This document shows, piece after piece, positions 34,241-45,349 of a DNA stretch of 64,000 nucleotides. The stretch is from Massospora cicadina (Eukaryota; Entomophthoromycota; Entomophthoromycetes; Entomophthorales; Entomophthoraceae): positions 1 to 64,000 of the forward strand of contig JAKSZP010009251.1 in the NCBI GenBank assembly GCA_022478985.1. The letters are read 5' to 3'. The stretch's first letter is position 1. Every line of letters begins with the position of its first letter. Under the pieces are notes generated by a model. That model did no database searches, was not told where the DNA came from, and was given only the letters and a program-made list of their open reading frames with translations. Position numbers and translations under genes: made by a program.

Positions 34241-34650
34241 ATGTCCTCAATAGAAAAAGCAAACTCAAATGACGCGTTTGCTTATTTGAATATCCTACTT
34301 CTATCTCTCATCTTATATACCAAATTTTGGGACTCTAAGACTAATCTTCCGCCTCCTTCTGCATATGCCTCTGAAGGAATGCCTTTTTACTTTAATAATT
34401 TAATTACTATTCCCCCAAAAGCTCAAGTTATACTTGATACTGGAGCACAGGTATTCATGCCAGCTCATCATGTACTAGAGATCTCAGGTATCAGTAATCC
34501 CTCTCATTTGGAGGCCTTAACCTGCCCCAGTATCCTTGATCCTGCTTATAATGGGACTGTTCTAGTCTTACTAGCTAACCTTACCCATTGACCTATGTAA
34601 TTGAATTGAAGTAACCCTAATGCTTATGTGCAGCCTACTCCTGTGAATGA
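34241..34650 (+). pseudogene. Element B dUTPase-like domain
   Basis: The 116-residue open stretch aligns with trimeric dUTPases: PPPSAYASEGMPFYF resembles motif 1 (A-G-Y-D-L), then ITIPPKAQVILDTGAQVFMP corresponds to I-P-P-(x)n-V-D-T-G-I-x-x-x-x-P, ILDPAYNGTVLVLLANLTH to the G-V-I-D-x-x-Y-x-G-x-V-x-V-L-L-x-N motif 3 strand, and text after a stop continues. The P-R-S-G-L-A loop (motif 2) is not recognisable, so it may be a non-catalytic relic. Position between protease and RT is the same in element C. An alternative, that D-T-G marks the protease, is less likely because the protease is already placed upstream. Confidence 0.62.
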
Positions 34651-34779
34651 AATTTTATCCATCTTGGGATGTGGGGTTATACATGATTTTGTATTGGAAG
34701 AACCACCTATGATTGCTAGAGTTGACATTGTTTTTTGGAGATTTAATTACTCTAGAACAACAGCATGAAGAAGAAGCTC

Positions 34780-35620
34780 TAATTGAAGAGTATGCAGATA
34801 TATTCGCCATGTGTCCTGGAGATTTTGGGATAATGAAAGATGTGCAGCATCAGGTGAAAATTGGGGATACTCCCCCTATTTGAGCCCAGCCTTATCGCAA
34901 ATTTAAAGTTGAGGAGGCTCAGGTCTCAGTGGAATTGAAACAACTCCTCGATGCTGGGCTACTAACGCTTTCTCAAAGCCCATGGGCTTCCCCTCTACTT
35001 CTCATCTGAAAAAAGATGGAGGTCCTAGAGTGGTTATGTTCCATTGTCAGCTTAATGCTGTTACCTAAAAGGAATCTTGTCCTCTACCTCGCATTGATGA
35101 CTCATTAAGATATTGTCTGAGTCACAGTTCTTCTCAGCCATGGACCTTTCTAGTTGCTACTGGCAAATTGACCTAGCTCCGGAAGACCGTCAAAAACGCG
35201 CCTTAAACCTCTAGTGAGGGGTTATTTGAACCTACTTGTATGCCGCAGGGGCTTTGTAGTGTCCCTGCTACTTTTCAAAGAGCCATGGATGGCTTATATG
35301 GTGATTTGAAACTTTCCTGCATTATAGTTTATTTAGATGATATAACTGTTTTCTCTCACACTTTTGATGCGCATTTAGCTCATTTAAAGGAAGTATTTGG
35401 TCGAATGCGCCGCACTTTGCTTAAGCCAAAACCATCTAAGTGTGCTTTTTTCAAAAGTGAAATGGGATTCTTAGGCCATAAAGTTAATTACGATAGGATT
35501 AAACTATTATCTAATATAATACAAGCTATTTTGGACATTCCTGTTCCTAATAGCTTACAAGAGATTCAAGTGTTTTTTAGGGATTGTTGGTTATTTCTGA
35601 CAATTCATCCCCCATTTTAG
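34780..35620 (+). pseudogene. Element B reverse transcriptase
   Basis: RT starts near 34850. Motifs: EEAQVSVELKQLLDAGLL, SPWASPLL, KKDGGPRVVM, PRIDDSLRY, then an open stretch 35240-35620 with MPQGLCSVPATFQRAMDGLY, SCIIVYLDDITVFSHTF (intact Y-L-D-D) and KPKPSKCAFFKSEMGFLGHK. Stops or frameshifts occur at about 35010, 35070, 35105 and 35210. The palm and thumb are otherwise complete. Confidence 0.9.
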
Positions 35621-36256
35621 TGAGATTGCGAAGCCTTTAGTCTATTTATTGCACAAGGAATTTCCTTTCTTATGGGAAGAATCACAACAGCAAGCTTTTG
35701 ATCTTTTGCATCAAGCTTTAGTTAGCGCCCTAATTTTAGCCCATCCTGATTTTTCAAAACCCTTTATCTTATTTACTGATGCCAGTGATATAGCTATTGG
35801 GCTATTCTGGCTCATCATGACTCCAGCCTGGTTGATCATCCCTTTGCTTATTATAGTAAAACCCTTTCCAAGGCAGAATTCAATTATAGTGTTACTGAGA
35901 GAAAATGCCTCACAGTTCTATCCGCCATCAAGCATTTTCGCCCTTATCTCTATGGAAAACATTTCACTATCATCATGGATCACGCTTCCTTGAAATGGTT
36001 ACAACAAATGAAAAATCTCGATGGACACTTATCTAGATGGGCGTTAAAGCTTCATAATTGTGACTTTTCAATTCAACATCGCGCTGGAGCTATACACCAA
36101 AATGCTGATGGACTTTCTCAGTTCACTATACTTATGTTATTTACTATTAAGGAAGATCTTATCTATGATCTAATTGGAAGACCTGAACTCTGGTATCGTG
36201 AATCTGAAAGACATTATACCAAATCTACAAACCTTAACCGAGAATACTCTATTTAA
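35621..36256 (+). pseudogene. Element B RNase H
   Basis: Tether: FLWEESQQQAFDLLHQAL. RNase H: KPFILFTDASDIAIGLFW (first Asp), frame change, then TIIMDHASLKWLQQMKN and NADGLSQ (equivalent of the A-D-A-L-S-R end) in the stretch 35975-36256. Two frame changes. Confidence 0.85.
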
Positions 36257-36319
36257 AGAAGGTTCTTTTATATAAGATTTTGGGATCTAAATGGCTGCTT
36301 TATTTGGCCTTCTGCGAGG

Positions 36320-37360
36320 ATTAATACTATTATGGAGTCTAATAAAAATGTGGGGCATGAAGCTGTCGCTAAAACCTTACAGTGGTTGAAAGATCATTGT
36401 TACTGGGATACATGCTGGAAACTAAGCACAATGTGTTGGAGACTTGTCTTACTTGCCAACAACAGTGTGGTGGAAATCCGATTTACCAACACAAAATTGT
36501 GGGACCTTCAGAACCTTTTTCCACTGTGAGTATTGATGTGGTGAGCCCTCTCCCTACTGCTACTTATAGTTATCATTATATCATTTTAGATATCGACCAT
36601 TTTACCAATTGGATTGAAGCTGTCTCAGTTCCCAATGTCACCACTAAGGCTACTGAATACTTCCTTTTTAAGCAAGTTTTCACCCAGCATGGTAGACCAA
36701 AAGTTCTATTATCTGATAATGTGACATACTTTGTTTCACAGGTGGTATCTGAGCTCACTATATTAATGGGTACCTATCATTCATTTATAATACCTTACAA
36801 TCCTTCCATTAATGGTGCAGTAGAATAAGCAAATAGTACCTTTGTAGCCATTCCTTGAAAGATGGCTTCCAGCGATCCTAGTAGATGGAAACTCTACTTA
36901 CCAAGTGCGATGTTAGCCTATAGGGTTAGCTACCATCACATAATTTGAAAGTCTCTCTTCAAGGCTCTTTACGGTTGGGATCCTATTTACCCTCAACTGT
37001 ACAATCTATACTTGATGCTGCAACCTTACAAACTACTGATTTAGTTCTAAAAAGACTAGCTGATTGAATTATCAGAGTACAAGCCAAAGCCTCAAGTTCT
37101 CTTGCTGCTACAACCTTAAAAGAGGGAACTAGAACTAATGCTATATACCCTACGCTACCTGAATATCAGATTGGGGCTCTTGTAATCTTTTATCATCATA
37201 GACCTGGAGAACGGATTGACAAGATTGATACTTTATGGACTAGCTCTTACTGTACTATTTATTGTCAGGGTATTGAATACTCCAGTTTCATCTACCGGTA
37301 CTGGGACTGTTACAATAGAGTTCATAGTAGGTTTCTTTGTAAGTAAGTGCCCCATAGGCA
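36320..37360 (+). pseudogene. Element B integrase
   Basis: Zinc-binding module at 36350-36470 (GHEAVAKTLQWLKDHCYW, then ETCLTCQQQCG). The core at 36520-36828 has VSIDVVSPLPTATYSYHYII (first Asp), HGRPKVLLSDNVTYFVSQVV (second Asp) and PSINGAVE (Glu), directly followed by a stop. The C-terminal part at 37130-37330 has PEYQIGALVIFYHHRPGERI then DKIDTLW. The catalytic D,D,E are all still readable, though frames are broken. Confidence 0.88.
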
Positions 37361-37367
37361 AGATCTT

Positions 37368-37376
37368 GAGGGGGAT
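37368..37376 (+). other. Polypurine tract of element B
   Basis: GAGGGGGA directly before the 3' LTR start, the plus-strand primer site. Confidence 0.75.
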
Positions 37377-37953
37377 TAATGGAGATTCAACTGCAATGAC
37401 AGATTATAAAAAAGATCAAGATTCAGTGTCTCGGTCTAATAAGATCTTAAAAACCCCATCAGAGACATCTGATTCTCAGATAGACCAACAATCGACCCTT
37501 TGGAGCTATCAGCTTCCTATGAAGGATGAGGCTAAGCAATCTGAAGGGGCTAAACAATCTGAAGGGGCTAAGCCCTCCACAATAAAGTTGATCACATCTA
37601 ATAAGAACCTTATCAGATCTGACCATCAAAAGTATAGCAATATTAATCAGCAATATTAGTCCTCTATTAGAAAAGATCTTACCTCAGTTGAAGCATGAAA
37701 ATCCTCACAAAGAACTACCAAACTTACCCCTATAAATATCCCTGGTTTTTAACTAGTAAAATACCACTATTTTTGTCTCGCGTAGATCAATTTATATCTA
37801 GTCATAACAGATTTCTGTATTCAAATTGGAAAACATTATTGCAACGAATTTATAACTTCATTGCCTTGTTTCCACCTTTTCTAGAGCCACAAAACTAATA
37901 TTTTTGTACCTTTGTTGTGCTTGAATATCGAAATTTCTCACAAAATTCCAATA
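37377..37953 (+). repeat. 3' LTR of element B
   Basis: 577 bp. The start TAATGGAGATT corresponds to TGTTGGAGATT of the 5' LTR; the end TTCCAATA is the same. Contains an 18-bp tandem duplication (AGCAATCTGAAGGGGCTA and AACAATCTGAAGGGGCTA, 37534-37570) absent from the 5' LTR, and a TATA box at 37731. Confidence 0.92.
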
Positions 37954-38650
37954 AAGAGTAATATAGCTTGAGGAAATTTTGAAGTTTTAGATAGCATCAT
38001 AAAAGCTTTAGATTCTGGATTCACATATGAGAGAACAAATATGATCAATACAAACAATTTACATAGATTCATTATAACTGGTGGATTGGTGCAGCAAGTT
38101 TTGCACAGATGCATTATGACTTGGTGATTAGTTAAATAACTTCAGAGGTGATTTAGGGAACTGGCTTTTTAATCTATGATCCATTTCATTAGATATGAAC
38201 CAATAAAGTCTTTCAATTTTTTAATTTATTAGGTTTTGAGGCGGATTCTGACCCTTTCTGGGAAATTATGAGCAACCAGGATAGGTGTGGGATGAGCTCT
38301 AGGATGCTACTGGAGGCCCCTGGACTGGAATACCTTCATAAAAACCTTTATAATTTCCAATAAGGAATAAGAAGAAAATGGCGCCAGAGAGAGAGGATCT
38401 TTAGGGTCAAGGCAATAACCCATCGCTCATATAACACATAAAGCAAATAATAAACTGAGATAAAGGACACTGGAGCCCTGTGACCCTCTTATACCAGAAT
38501 TGGTACTGCTTTCAGTCCATGTGGAGAGACTGAGCTTAGGACTTATAGTTAAGCCACTATTGTCCAAAGAGAACCTATAGCATATATTGGTTAAACGCTG
38601 AATTAATATAGTAATTTGTTTCGGCCATACTAATGCTCCTCCTACTTGCC
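37954..38650 (-). repeat. R1 repeat, copy B (right part)
   Basis: Resumes at the AAGAG duplication: TAATATAGCTTGAGG and AGATAGCATCATAAAAGCTT match 13310-13360. From 38257 it matches the distal R1 segment at 20740-21090. The U1/U2-type material of copy A is missing here. Confidence 0.75.
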
Positions 38651-38734
38651 TTTTATACAATCAAATATATCTGGATAAGTTAGCCTTTTTCCAGGTAAGT
38701 AAATTCGCTTATAACATCTAAGAGTATCTATATC

Positions 38735-39374
38735 ATGCCACCCACCTCAGATCACCAATATGCCGCTAACCCAATCTGAGTCAATAAAGTCCATGAGATT
38801 ACTTGGTTGGGGTTGATGAATTAGGTAAAATTATTCCCATACTTAATGGTCTGGATCTCCGCCCTTTAAACTGTACCTCAACCCCAATTATGTGCCCAAT
38901 TCTCTACTCACCATTATGTGCCTCGTCCTGATGGCTCCCCATTTCAAAATGATCATCAACTGGCTGAAGAGGTAGTTGATTTTCCTTAAATGTCACCCAT
39001 ACCGTGTAGCCAATGCAAAATCAGTTCAATATTGGCTGCGGGACTGCCACCTCCTGTCCTTCCCAGAACCATTCTACCCAAGAAAAGATAGAACACCTCC
39101 TCTACTATCAGGGTGTTGCATAAAGCGGTTCAAAAAAGTTTTAGCAGTTGTAAAGTTTGTCCCAAAGATCCACTTTATCTGCAGCAACCTTGCAACCTTC
39201 GCCAAACTCCAAAGTATGCTTTTAAGCCAATAAAGCTCTTACTAGCTACATCTCCAACCGCCTTGCACATATTGAGTATCAAGCACCTCTTTGCTACCTT
39301 AACCCCCTTTCCAAAATGCACCCATACCTGTTTTCTTGGCTTTTTTCCATAACTTGTCCCCTCAGATGAGGTCA
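38735..39374 (+). mobile_element. ORF1-only element fragment H4
   Basis: 5'-truncated relative of H1-H3 on the plus strand. GATCATCAACTGGCTGAAGA at 38949 matches GACCATCAATTTGCTGAGGC at 49431 in H3. At about 39130-39330 the peptide KFVPKIHFICSNLATFAKLQ aligns with KFGPKICITSNNIVTFTTLP of H2, and the PFQNAPIPV frame with NFEDAPMPM. The tail TTGTCCCCTCAGATGAGGTC is a degraded form of the shared 3' end. Heavily frameshifted. Confidence 0.62.
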
Positions 39375-41289
39375 AAGAGCCTACAGATTACCTTTCATCC
39401 TCTGTCATAGTTATATAGCAGTTTCCACTTCCAACTTGGTTGGTGAGTATTGTTTGAGCTTGCATTGGTTTAAATGGATCCGTCCTTCTAATATCATTTT
39501 TTAAGTTTATTTAGATCTTTTGAGCATCAGTAATGTCAATTACCAGGATGGCGTGCCCTGAATAACATAAAGAATATTTTTAATACCCTAACAGTTTATA
39601 AAGATAATCATAGGTTCCAACTTTACCTCAATTGTAATCTTTAAATCCACTATTCAATTTTGGTTTCATACTGAATAAGAGGGTCTTTACCCATATCTTT
39701 CTTGGTGGGATGCTAGATGGTTGATGACCCTTATAATGAGGAGGCAAAGCTGTACTATACCACAGGCCATTCTACATGCAATTAATAATGCATCCCTATT
39801 AGCCAATTAAAATATTATAATAATCTTAAAGTACTGAGATAAATTTTAAATACAAATTTGGGCCTCTCAGCAGTGGTTGATTAAAAACTTTAAAACCCAG
39901 ACCACTTTTAGTATTTCTTATGAGATTTAAAACTTATAATGTTTAAAATTAAGTTATTACTAGGTCATTAATCATAATCTAAAAAGACAACAATTTTTTT
40001 ACTGATAACTTTAGTATCCATAGAACACCCCTTTCCTTAGTTAATCATTTGCTTGTTCTATATGCAAAATATATCTCAGAACAAAAAGTTACCTTAAATT
40101 TCTTAGACCAATTATTGTTAGGTTTTATTTTCTTTAAACATTCTATCACTCATGATGGCGTGTATTTTTTGCATTCATATATAACAGCATGAAAGATCTT
40201 ATCTATACGAGTCATTCATTTACTCTTCCAGGACCACAAAACTTATTTTTACATTCTCTTCTTAGGGAAAGACGAATAGATAATATGAAAAAACATGGAG
40301 CTATATAGCTTTTATCTTTATTCCTGAAGCAGGTCATAGTCCTCTCATAAACATGACGATGCATGTACCTAGAATTTTTTCTTGTTAGGTTTCCTACCCG
40401 CAAAAACGCCTCTTCTAGACAAACTTCTTATCTTATGTGCTTTGATTAGCGGATGAAGACAATGTCAATATATTTTTTTAGTAAGACAATGTCAATATAT
40501 CATAATATTTATTTTATATGTATATCTTAGGTTTTAATATAAAACAACTCATATGGATCTTCTTTTAGTATTTAATCTCTCTTCTAAGTGTACTTAGTTA
40601 AAATTTAATAAGCTTCTTTTATTGTCACACAAATATAAATACCAAAAGATTTCTTGTTAAAAGACTCTTAAATAATATATCTATACAACTTATTAAATAT
40701 TATCTAAAAAATCTTTCAAACCCAAGTATCAGCTGGTTTAAAATCAAATTATATTTTTCATTAAACTATCATACACAACAAAATTTATATCCTATATACT
40801 TATTAATATTTCTGATAATTATCATAGCACTATTTGTCGAATTTGAGCATAATGAGTGGAGTAAGTATATCTTTTTATCTTCTTTATATATATTAGCCAA
40901 TTATCTCCCTTATTTGTAACATATATATGAAGATTTACAAAAAATAGTCATAAGTTTTTTAAAATAGTTGATAACATGCTCTGTATTGGATAGTTCAGAC
41001 ATGATTATGCACATAAACTTAAAAAACTATGTTCAAACCAAAAACCTCCTAGATACTAAAGATTTTTAGTGCTTCTAGTAAAAGGAAGATAGACAATGCT
41101 TAGAGATCTATAATAGCTTATTAGGTGTTTTTGATAAGCTTTTAACGCTCATCTAGTTAGTAGATCTGATTATAATTCATTAGGGAAGCTTTTAAATTAT
41201 TAAAGGGCTTTAATTTTGTATAATTTTAGTTAAAAACTGTAAATTTAGAGGATACTATTAGTATGGTTGACTACATAAGTTATTTCTTG
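39375..41289. other. AT-rich stretch without gene
   Basis: No coding or repeat similarity recognised except the 10-nt micro-insertion with its duplication at 40457-40500. Strongly AT-rich with short poly-A/T runs. Confidence 0.4.
40457..40500 (-). mobile_element. Micro-insertion M1 (10 nt) with 17-nt TSD
   Basis: The 17-nt AGACAATGTCAATATAT occurs at 40457-40473 and again, identical, at 40484-40500. The 10 nt between them, TTTTTTAGTA, equal the extreme 3' end (minus strand TACTAAAAAA) of the family seen at 41790, 52268, 54570 and 60453. This is the shortest member. Confidence 0.7.
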
Positions 41290-42210
41290 TGTTGAAGTTT
41301 TGGCCTACTTCAAATGGGCAGGTTCTCCTTCTGAGATAAGTTGGAGTTTTAAGCGCCTATTGTATGGAAACAATAGACCTTATGACGACTGTAGTTAAGA
41401 TATAAACTCCTAGAAATGACACTTAAAGCTGTATTCTTCTGTCGTTTACTTGTACAATGGCTTACTGCCCTGACCTTCCTGATCCCAAGTAATTTCTCGA
41501 CTTAATACAATGAAAAAGTATCAAATGCAAAAAGCTTGCATATTTAACTATTATTTTGTAGTGCTAAAAGATTGTTTTTTATTTTTATAAGATTAAGATA
41601 ATTTATAGAGCTTGATGTTAGCCACACCTTAACCATGACACCTCACCCCTCATTGGCACTTAGCAAGTTGATCACAATGAAAACTTCAGAGGGTCTACAA
41701 ACTATGAGGCTATGTGGTAACTCAGCTTGGCCTCATGGTTGTTGTCTAACTGACAATTGTCTCAAGATAGCGTTTCCTCTGATGTGTCTTTTTTTTAGTA
41801 CTAGATGGTCCTCCTCTGATGTGTCTTAAAATGGCTCCATTGCTCCTCTCAAGCAACAATAGCACATACCAAGTCGATTTGTACCACTAATTAGTAATTA
41901 ATTAAATAAAAAACTCAATTGACATTTAAAACTAATTTCGACATAGACCAAAAAAGGCCACAAGCCTGGGTCTTTAAGTCAACTATTATTAAGTCCAACT
42001 TAGTCAACAAAGCCCCAGGTCACGTGTTAACTAGTCATATATTATTATGTGGAATCGCTAGGCCTAGGACCCCAAGCTTCACATATACTTGAAATAGTAT
42101 TGATCCCTAATCACTGATAACTTCAATATAACTCATATTTAATTAGGCATAAGCTAACAATATTTTTTTATTAAATTACCCAACGATTAGGTCCAGTTAC
42201 CAACTCAACA
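41290..42210 (-). repeat. 3' LTR of element C
   Basis: 921 bp, of which 37 bp are a 22-nt micro-insertion and its 15-nt target duplication at 41790-41826. The rest aligns with 53507-54393 throughout (for example GATCACAATGAAAACTTCAG at 41669 and 53890). Confidence 0.92.
41775..41826 (-). mobile_element. Micro-insertion M2 (22 nt) with 15-nt TSD in LTR
   Basis: TCCTCTGATGTGTCT at 41775-41789 is repeated at 41812-41826. The intervening 22 nt are T7 followed by AGTACTAGATGGTCC. The partner LTR at about 53992-54010 reads TCCTATGATGCGTCTGAAAA with no insert, giving the empty site. Confidence 0.88.
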
Positions 42211-42225
42211 CTTCCCCTGACTTGA
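42211..42225 (-). other. Polypurine tract of element C
   Basis: Plus-strand CTTCCCCTGACTTGA, so the element strand reads TCAAGTCAGGGGAAG directly before the 3' LTR. Confidence 0.65.
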
Positions 42226-43493
42226 CTAGATAAAAGTGGTGGGTACCCTTCTTTCTGGGTCACAATGTCCAATTTCTCACCATCTTTGATATATGAGCGC
42301 TATGTTAATAGCCTTTCAACTTTGGATAAACGAGTCTTCTTAAAACTAAACACTTCAATGCGGCATGTTATGGTCGACTCATGAGTTTTGCCTTCAATCT
42401 CTCAGGCTGGTTCCACCAGCTACGCTTCAACAGTTCTTAAAAGTGAAACTTCACAGCCTGCTGCAACTTCAACAATATTTGATGAGCCTGACCAGGCCCA
42501 CTTGGCTTTAAGTTCTGAACAACAAAAATCCTGATGTGTCAAGAATGATCCTCCCTCAAACGTCTACTTAACTCTTCATGCACCTGAAGCTGGTCAGCCC
42601 AAGGAAATCCTCATTCAGCATTAATCTGCTTTGGAAGGGGATCTCCTTCCTGACTCCTTATTCTCACTTTTCAATTCTTCCCTTCTTCCAGCTTTATTTC
42701 TTCACTTTGTGCAGGCAGTGTGGCTTTGTCAGGTTTTGAACTCAATTCGATGACAGAACTTGCTGAAGCCTACTTGTCATCTGCACATGGCTTCAAGCCT
42801 GAGGTTGCCCCATTCAATAATTTGAGGCTAATCAGGCTTTTTTTGCCAACTTGGTAGCTAGGATTTGGTGTGCTCCCACAGCAGTCCATACCAATATTCA
42901 CAATCCATTGGGCCTCAAAAATTGGCTTTCAAAATATTGGCACATCCTTATAATATACTGAGCCCTTTTTTAAAAGCCTAGCAAATGATCTATCTGAAAA
43001 AACATCCCTCAGATGGCTCTACTGGCGCATGCATTCGCTTCCCTCCTTCCTCTCTTTCCACAGAGACTGTGTCAACACGAGCAGGGTTTTAGATGGGGCC
43101 CATTCAAAGATGTTTTGCAAAAAGTGTTTCTCCCCAAATTTACCCTTGCCTTGAAAGTCTTCTCGCCAACTGTATCTTCCTTTCTATGGCTTTTTCTTCA
43201 GACTATAACCTCTCTCTAATGTTTGATAGTCCCTTCCAATGGTTGTTTTCTTTAGTTTGATGGCCTTTTCTAAGTGACCAGGCCAGCGTGTTAGGTGTTA
43301 AGCCGTTTTGGATTTGGTGCATCTCTGACAGGGTCTTGAAAGTTGATACTTTTATGAGATTCACATATCTCCTGCATTGCTACAGGCTTCCCAAGTTTGA
43401 TCTCACTCTCCTCCCCCTCCCAAATAAGGGTCATCCAGTCCCGTGGCGAAGAGGCCAAGGAGTTTATAAATTAAATTTTTATGTTTTATTTAA
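42226..43493 (-). other. Unassigned 3' region of element C
   Basis: About 1.27 kb between H2 and the 3' LTR. Minus-strand text is coding-like in pieces but broken and I recognise no chromodomain or envelope. It may be a lost third ORF. Confidence 0.35.
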
Positions 43494-43642
43494 CTGAGGC
43501 AAGCTGACCAGGGGATGGACAATACAGAGCTCCGAGGAGCAAAAATTAAACTACGCTAGATTCTAAACAAACAGAAAGAGATGAGCGTATCACTCAAACT
43601 GAATCAAAAAAATAAAAATAAAACTAAAATTAACCAACCAGG

Positions 43643-44198
43643 TCAGATGCGGTGTACCACTATACACACATGTTGGGGGGGTGAGTTGGGATAGGGAGGC
43701 TCATCTTCCTCCTCTGTGTTGAACAGTGTATGGCAGAGCGCTGAGAGCATGGGCATGGGTGCATCCTCAAAATTGGGGTCAAGGTAGCAAAGTGGATTGT
43801 GAAGCTCAAATTTAGCTTTGAGGATGGTTGTAATATATTTGGAAAGGGATTTCTCAGCCTTGAGGTGAACTTTGGGTAGTGTGGTAAAGGTGACAATGTT
43901 GTTGCTGGTAATGCAGATCTTGGGGCCAAACTTTGTGACCATCGCAACTTTTTGTACTGCCTTGTGGGCAACTTGTTGGAATCAGATGAATTCTTTTTTA
44001 TGAATTTAGCATGGGGGAAAGGATAGGAGGGTACCCCTTTGGCCAAGTCTGCGACTGATTTTGCTGCAGCCTTTCAAAGGGGGTGACAATCAGGGGAGGC
44101 AACAGCCTCTTTGGTGAGTTGGTGGTCACTTTGGATTTCACTAGCATCTGATCATAGAGCATAGTGGCAAGTTGGGAATTGAGCCGCATATTCTGCAT
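43643..44198 (-). pseudogene. H2 gag-like ORF, C-terminal part
   Basis: KFGPKICITSNNIVTFTTLP, KAEKSLSKYITTILKAKFEL and FEDAPMPMLSALCHTLFN match ITRANITNFAQLPDARIQ, EHHVAKLLEALLQAHIV and PADAPIPLLSTLICLFN of H3. The family thus has a conserved helical C-terminal domain ending in an acidic, Pro-rich tail. Confidence 0.72.
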
Positions 44199-44557
44199 TT
44201 AGGTACATTTTAAGGCCTGGGGCTTTGACTGAGTTGGGGATGGGATTTCCCAAATCATCAACTTCCTCTAAGTAAATTTCTAGGGATTTTGGTTGAAGAT
44301 GATAGGTTGATCAGCATATGGGTGGGCTGCATTAAGTGGCTGGGTGGGTTTTTTTTGCATTTACTGGGGTCCATGCTGGCTCCTGATTAATTGGAGTAGG
44401 TGTGGTGGTTTGGCATGTCAATTCCTTATTGTTTGAATCCGTGGCATTTACATCTACCATTTTGGGTGGGGGGGAGGGAGGATTGTGCCCCATTTGAAAA
44501 AGAATTTTATGTTGGCTATGGGAGCATCATGGGGGAGTCAAGCGCGTTGGCTCCATC

Positions 44558-45024
44558 TCAGGCTATGGTGGGGCATCGCCACTTTGAGTGGTCCAGGTCA
44601 AAACAAATGGGGCAGATCGTGCGCCCCTTATCTACTCTGGCCCAGTAATGGTTGTTGGGGGCATAGCAGACAACAGTGTGAGGGGGAATCGAAATGGCAA
44701 TTTTGCTTGATATTGGGCATATGGTTGCAAAGGGGCGTGGGCCCACTAGTTGGTTGGCTCCATTGGGAACCACATATTGTAAAATGGGGTCTGCGTCATA
44801 TACTGACAACCCAGCTATTATTTCAATGTATAAAGTTTTTTTTGGAGAGAGGTGGGTGGGGAGGCCTGCAAATTGAACCACAAGAGTGGTATCATCAGGA
44901 AACTGGGTGCAAGTGGTTGAGATTGAGGTTTCCTAGAACACCAGGGTAATGTTGGCTGCGATTGCAGCATTGGCTTCACAAGTGAAGCCAAGGTCAAAGT
45001 ACCCTCTGTAGGGGCAGAAGTCAA
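44558..45024 (-). pseudogene. H2 gag-like ORF, CCHC part
   Basis: The 107-residue stretch 44881-44558 has HLSPKKTLYIEIIAGLSVYD, ILQYVVPNGAN and, at residues 90-103, CPICFDLDHSKWRC, an intact C-x2-C-x4-H-x4-C knuckle. Upstream text (45024-44818) continues the N-terminal part in another frame. Confidence 0.75.
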
Positions 45025-45349
45025 TAAAGCCTGCAGGCTGCATAAGCATCTGGGCTAGTTGATTATTTATTTGCTATTGTAGGGGAACAAGTTGCCATAT
45101 TTGACCTGGAGGCCAAATTGTATCTTGCTTTGGGGGAGCACAATGGGGCGATAGGGCCCTATTTGAGAACGTGAAAGATGGAGGGCGAGATCCCTGGGGG
45201 AGTGTATCAACCCAAGGAATTGGGGGGCTAGTCAATCTGGTTTGAAAGCATCTCCTGATGGGCGGAAGACACTAGGGGGTTTCGCCACTGCCCCAAAATT
45301 TTGAGCAGCGGGCGGTCAGGCCAAGGACGTTGGTGGTTTACTATTTGTC

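Larger units (their letters stand above)
30974..37953 (+). mobile_element. Ty3/Gypsy element B, complete with LTRs and TSD
   Basis: 5' LTR 30974-31534, 3' LTR 37377-37953, and perfect 5-bp duplications AAGAG at 30969-30973 and 37954-37958. The uninterrupted R1 copy A reads GGGAGAGTAATATAGC at 13301, which confirms the empty site. Internal order: gag with helical and Gly-X-Y parts, CCHC, protease, dUTPase-like block, RT, RNase H, integrase, PPT. Many stops break the frames; both LTRs differ at numerous positions, so the insertion is old. Confidence 0.92.
43494..45340 (-). mobile_element. ORF1-only element H2 inside element C
   Basis: Homologous to H1 end to end (45080-45340 matches 24330-24590: CCATATTTGACC.GAGGC.AAATTG). 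Same orientation as C. The 3' tail on its strand reads TGTCCATCCCCTGGTCAG then CTTGCCTCAGTTAAATAAAA. Target duplication not clear. Confidence 0.78.

Noticed and set aside
42226..43493. Envelope or chromodomain in the 3' region of element C
   Set aside because: No aromatic-cage, signal peptide or membrane segment could be read in any frame.
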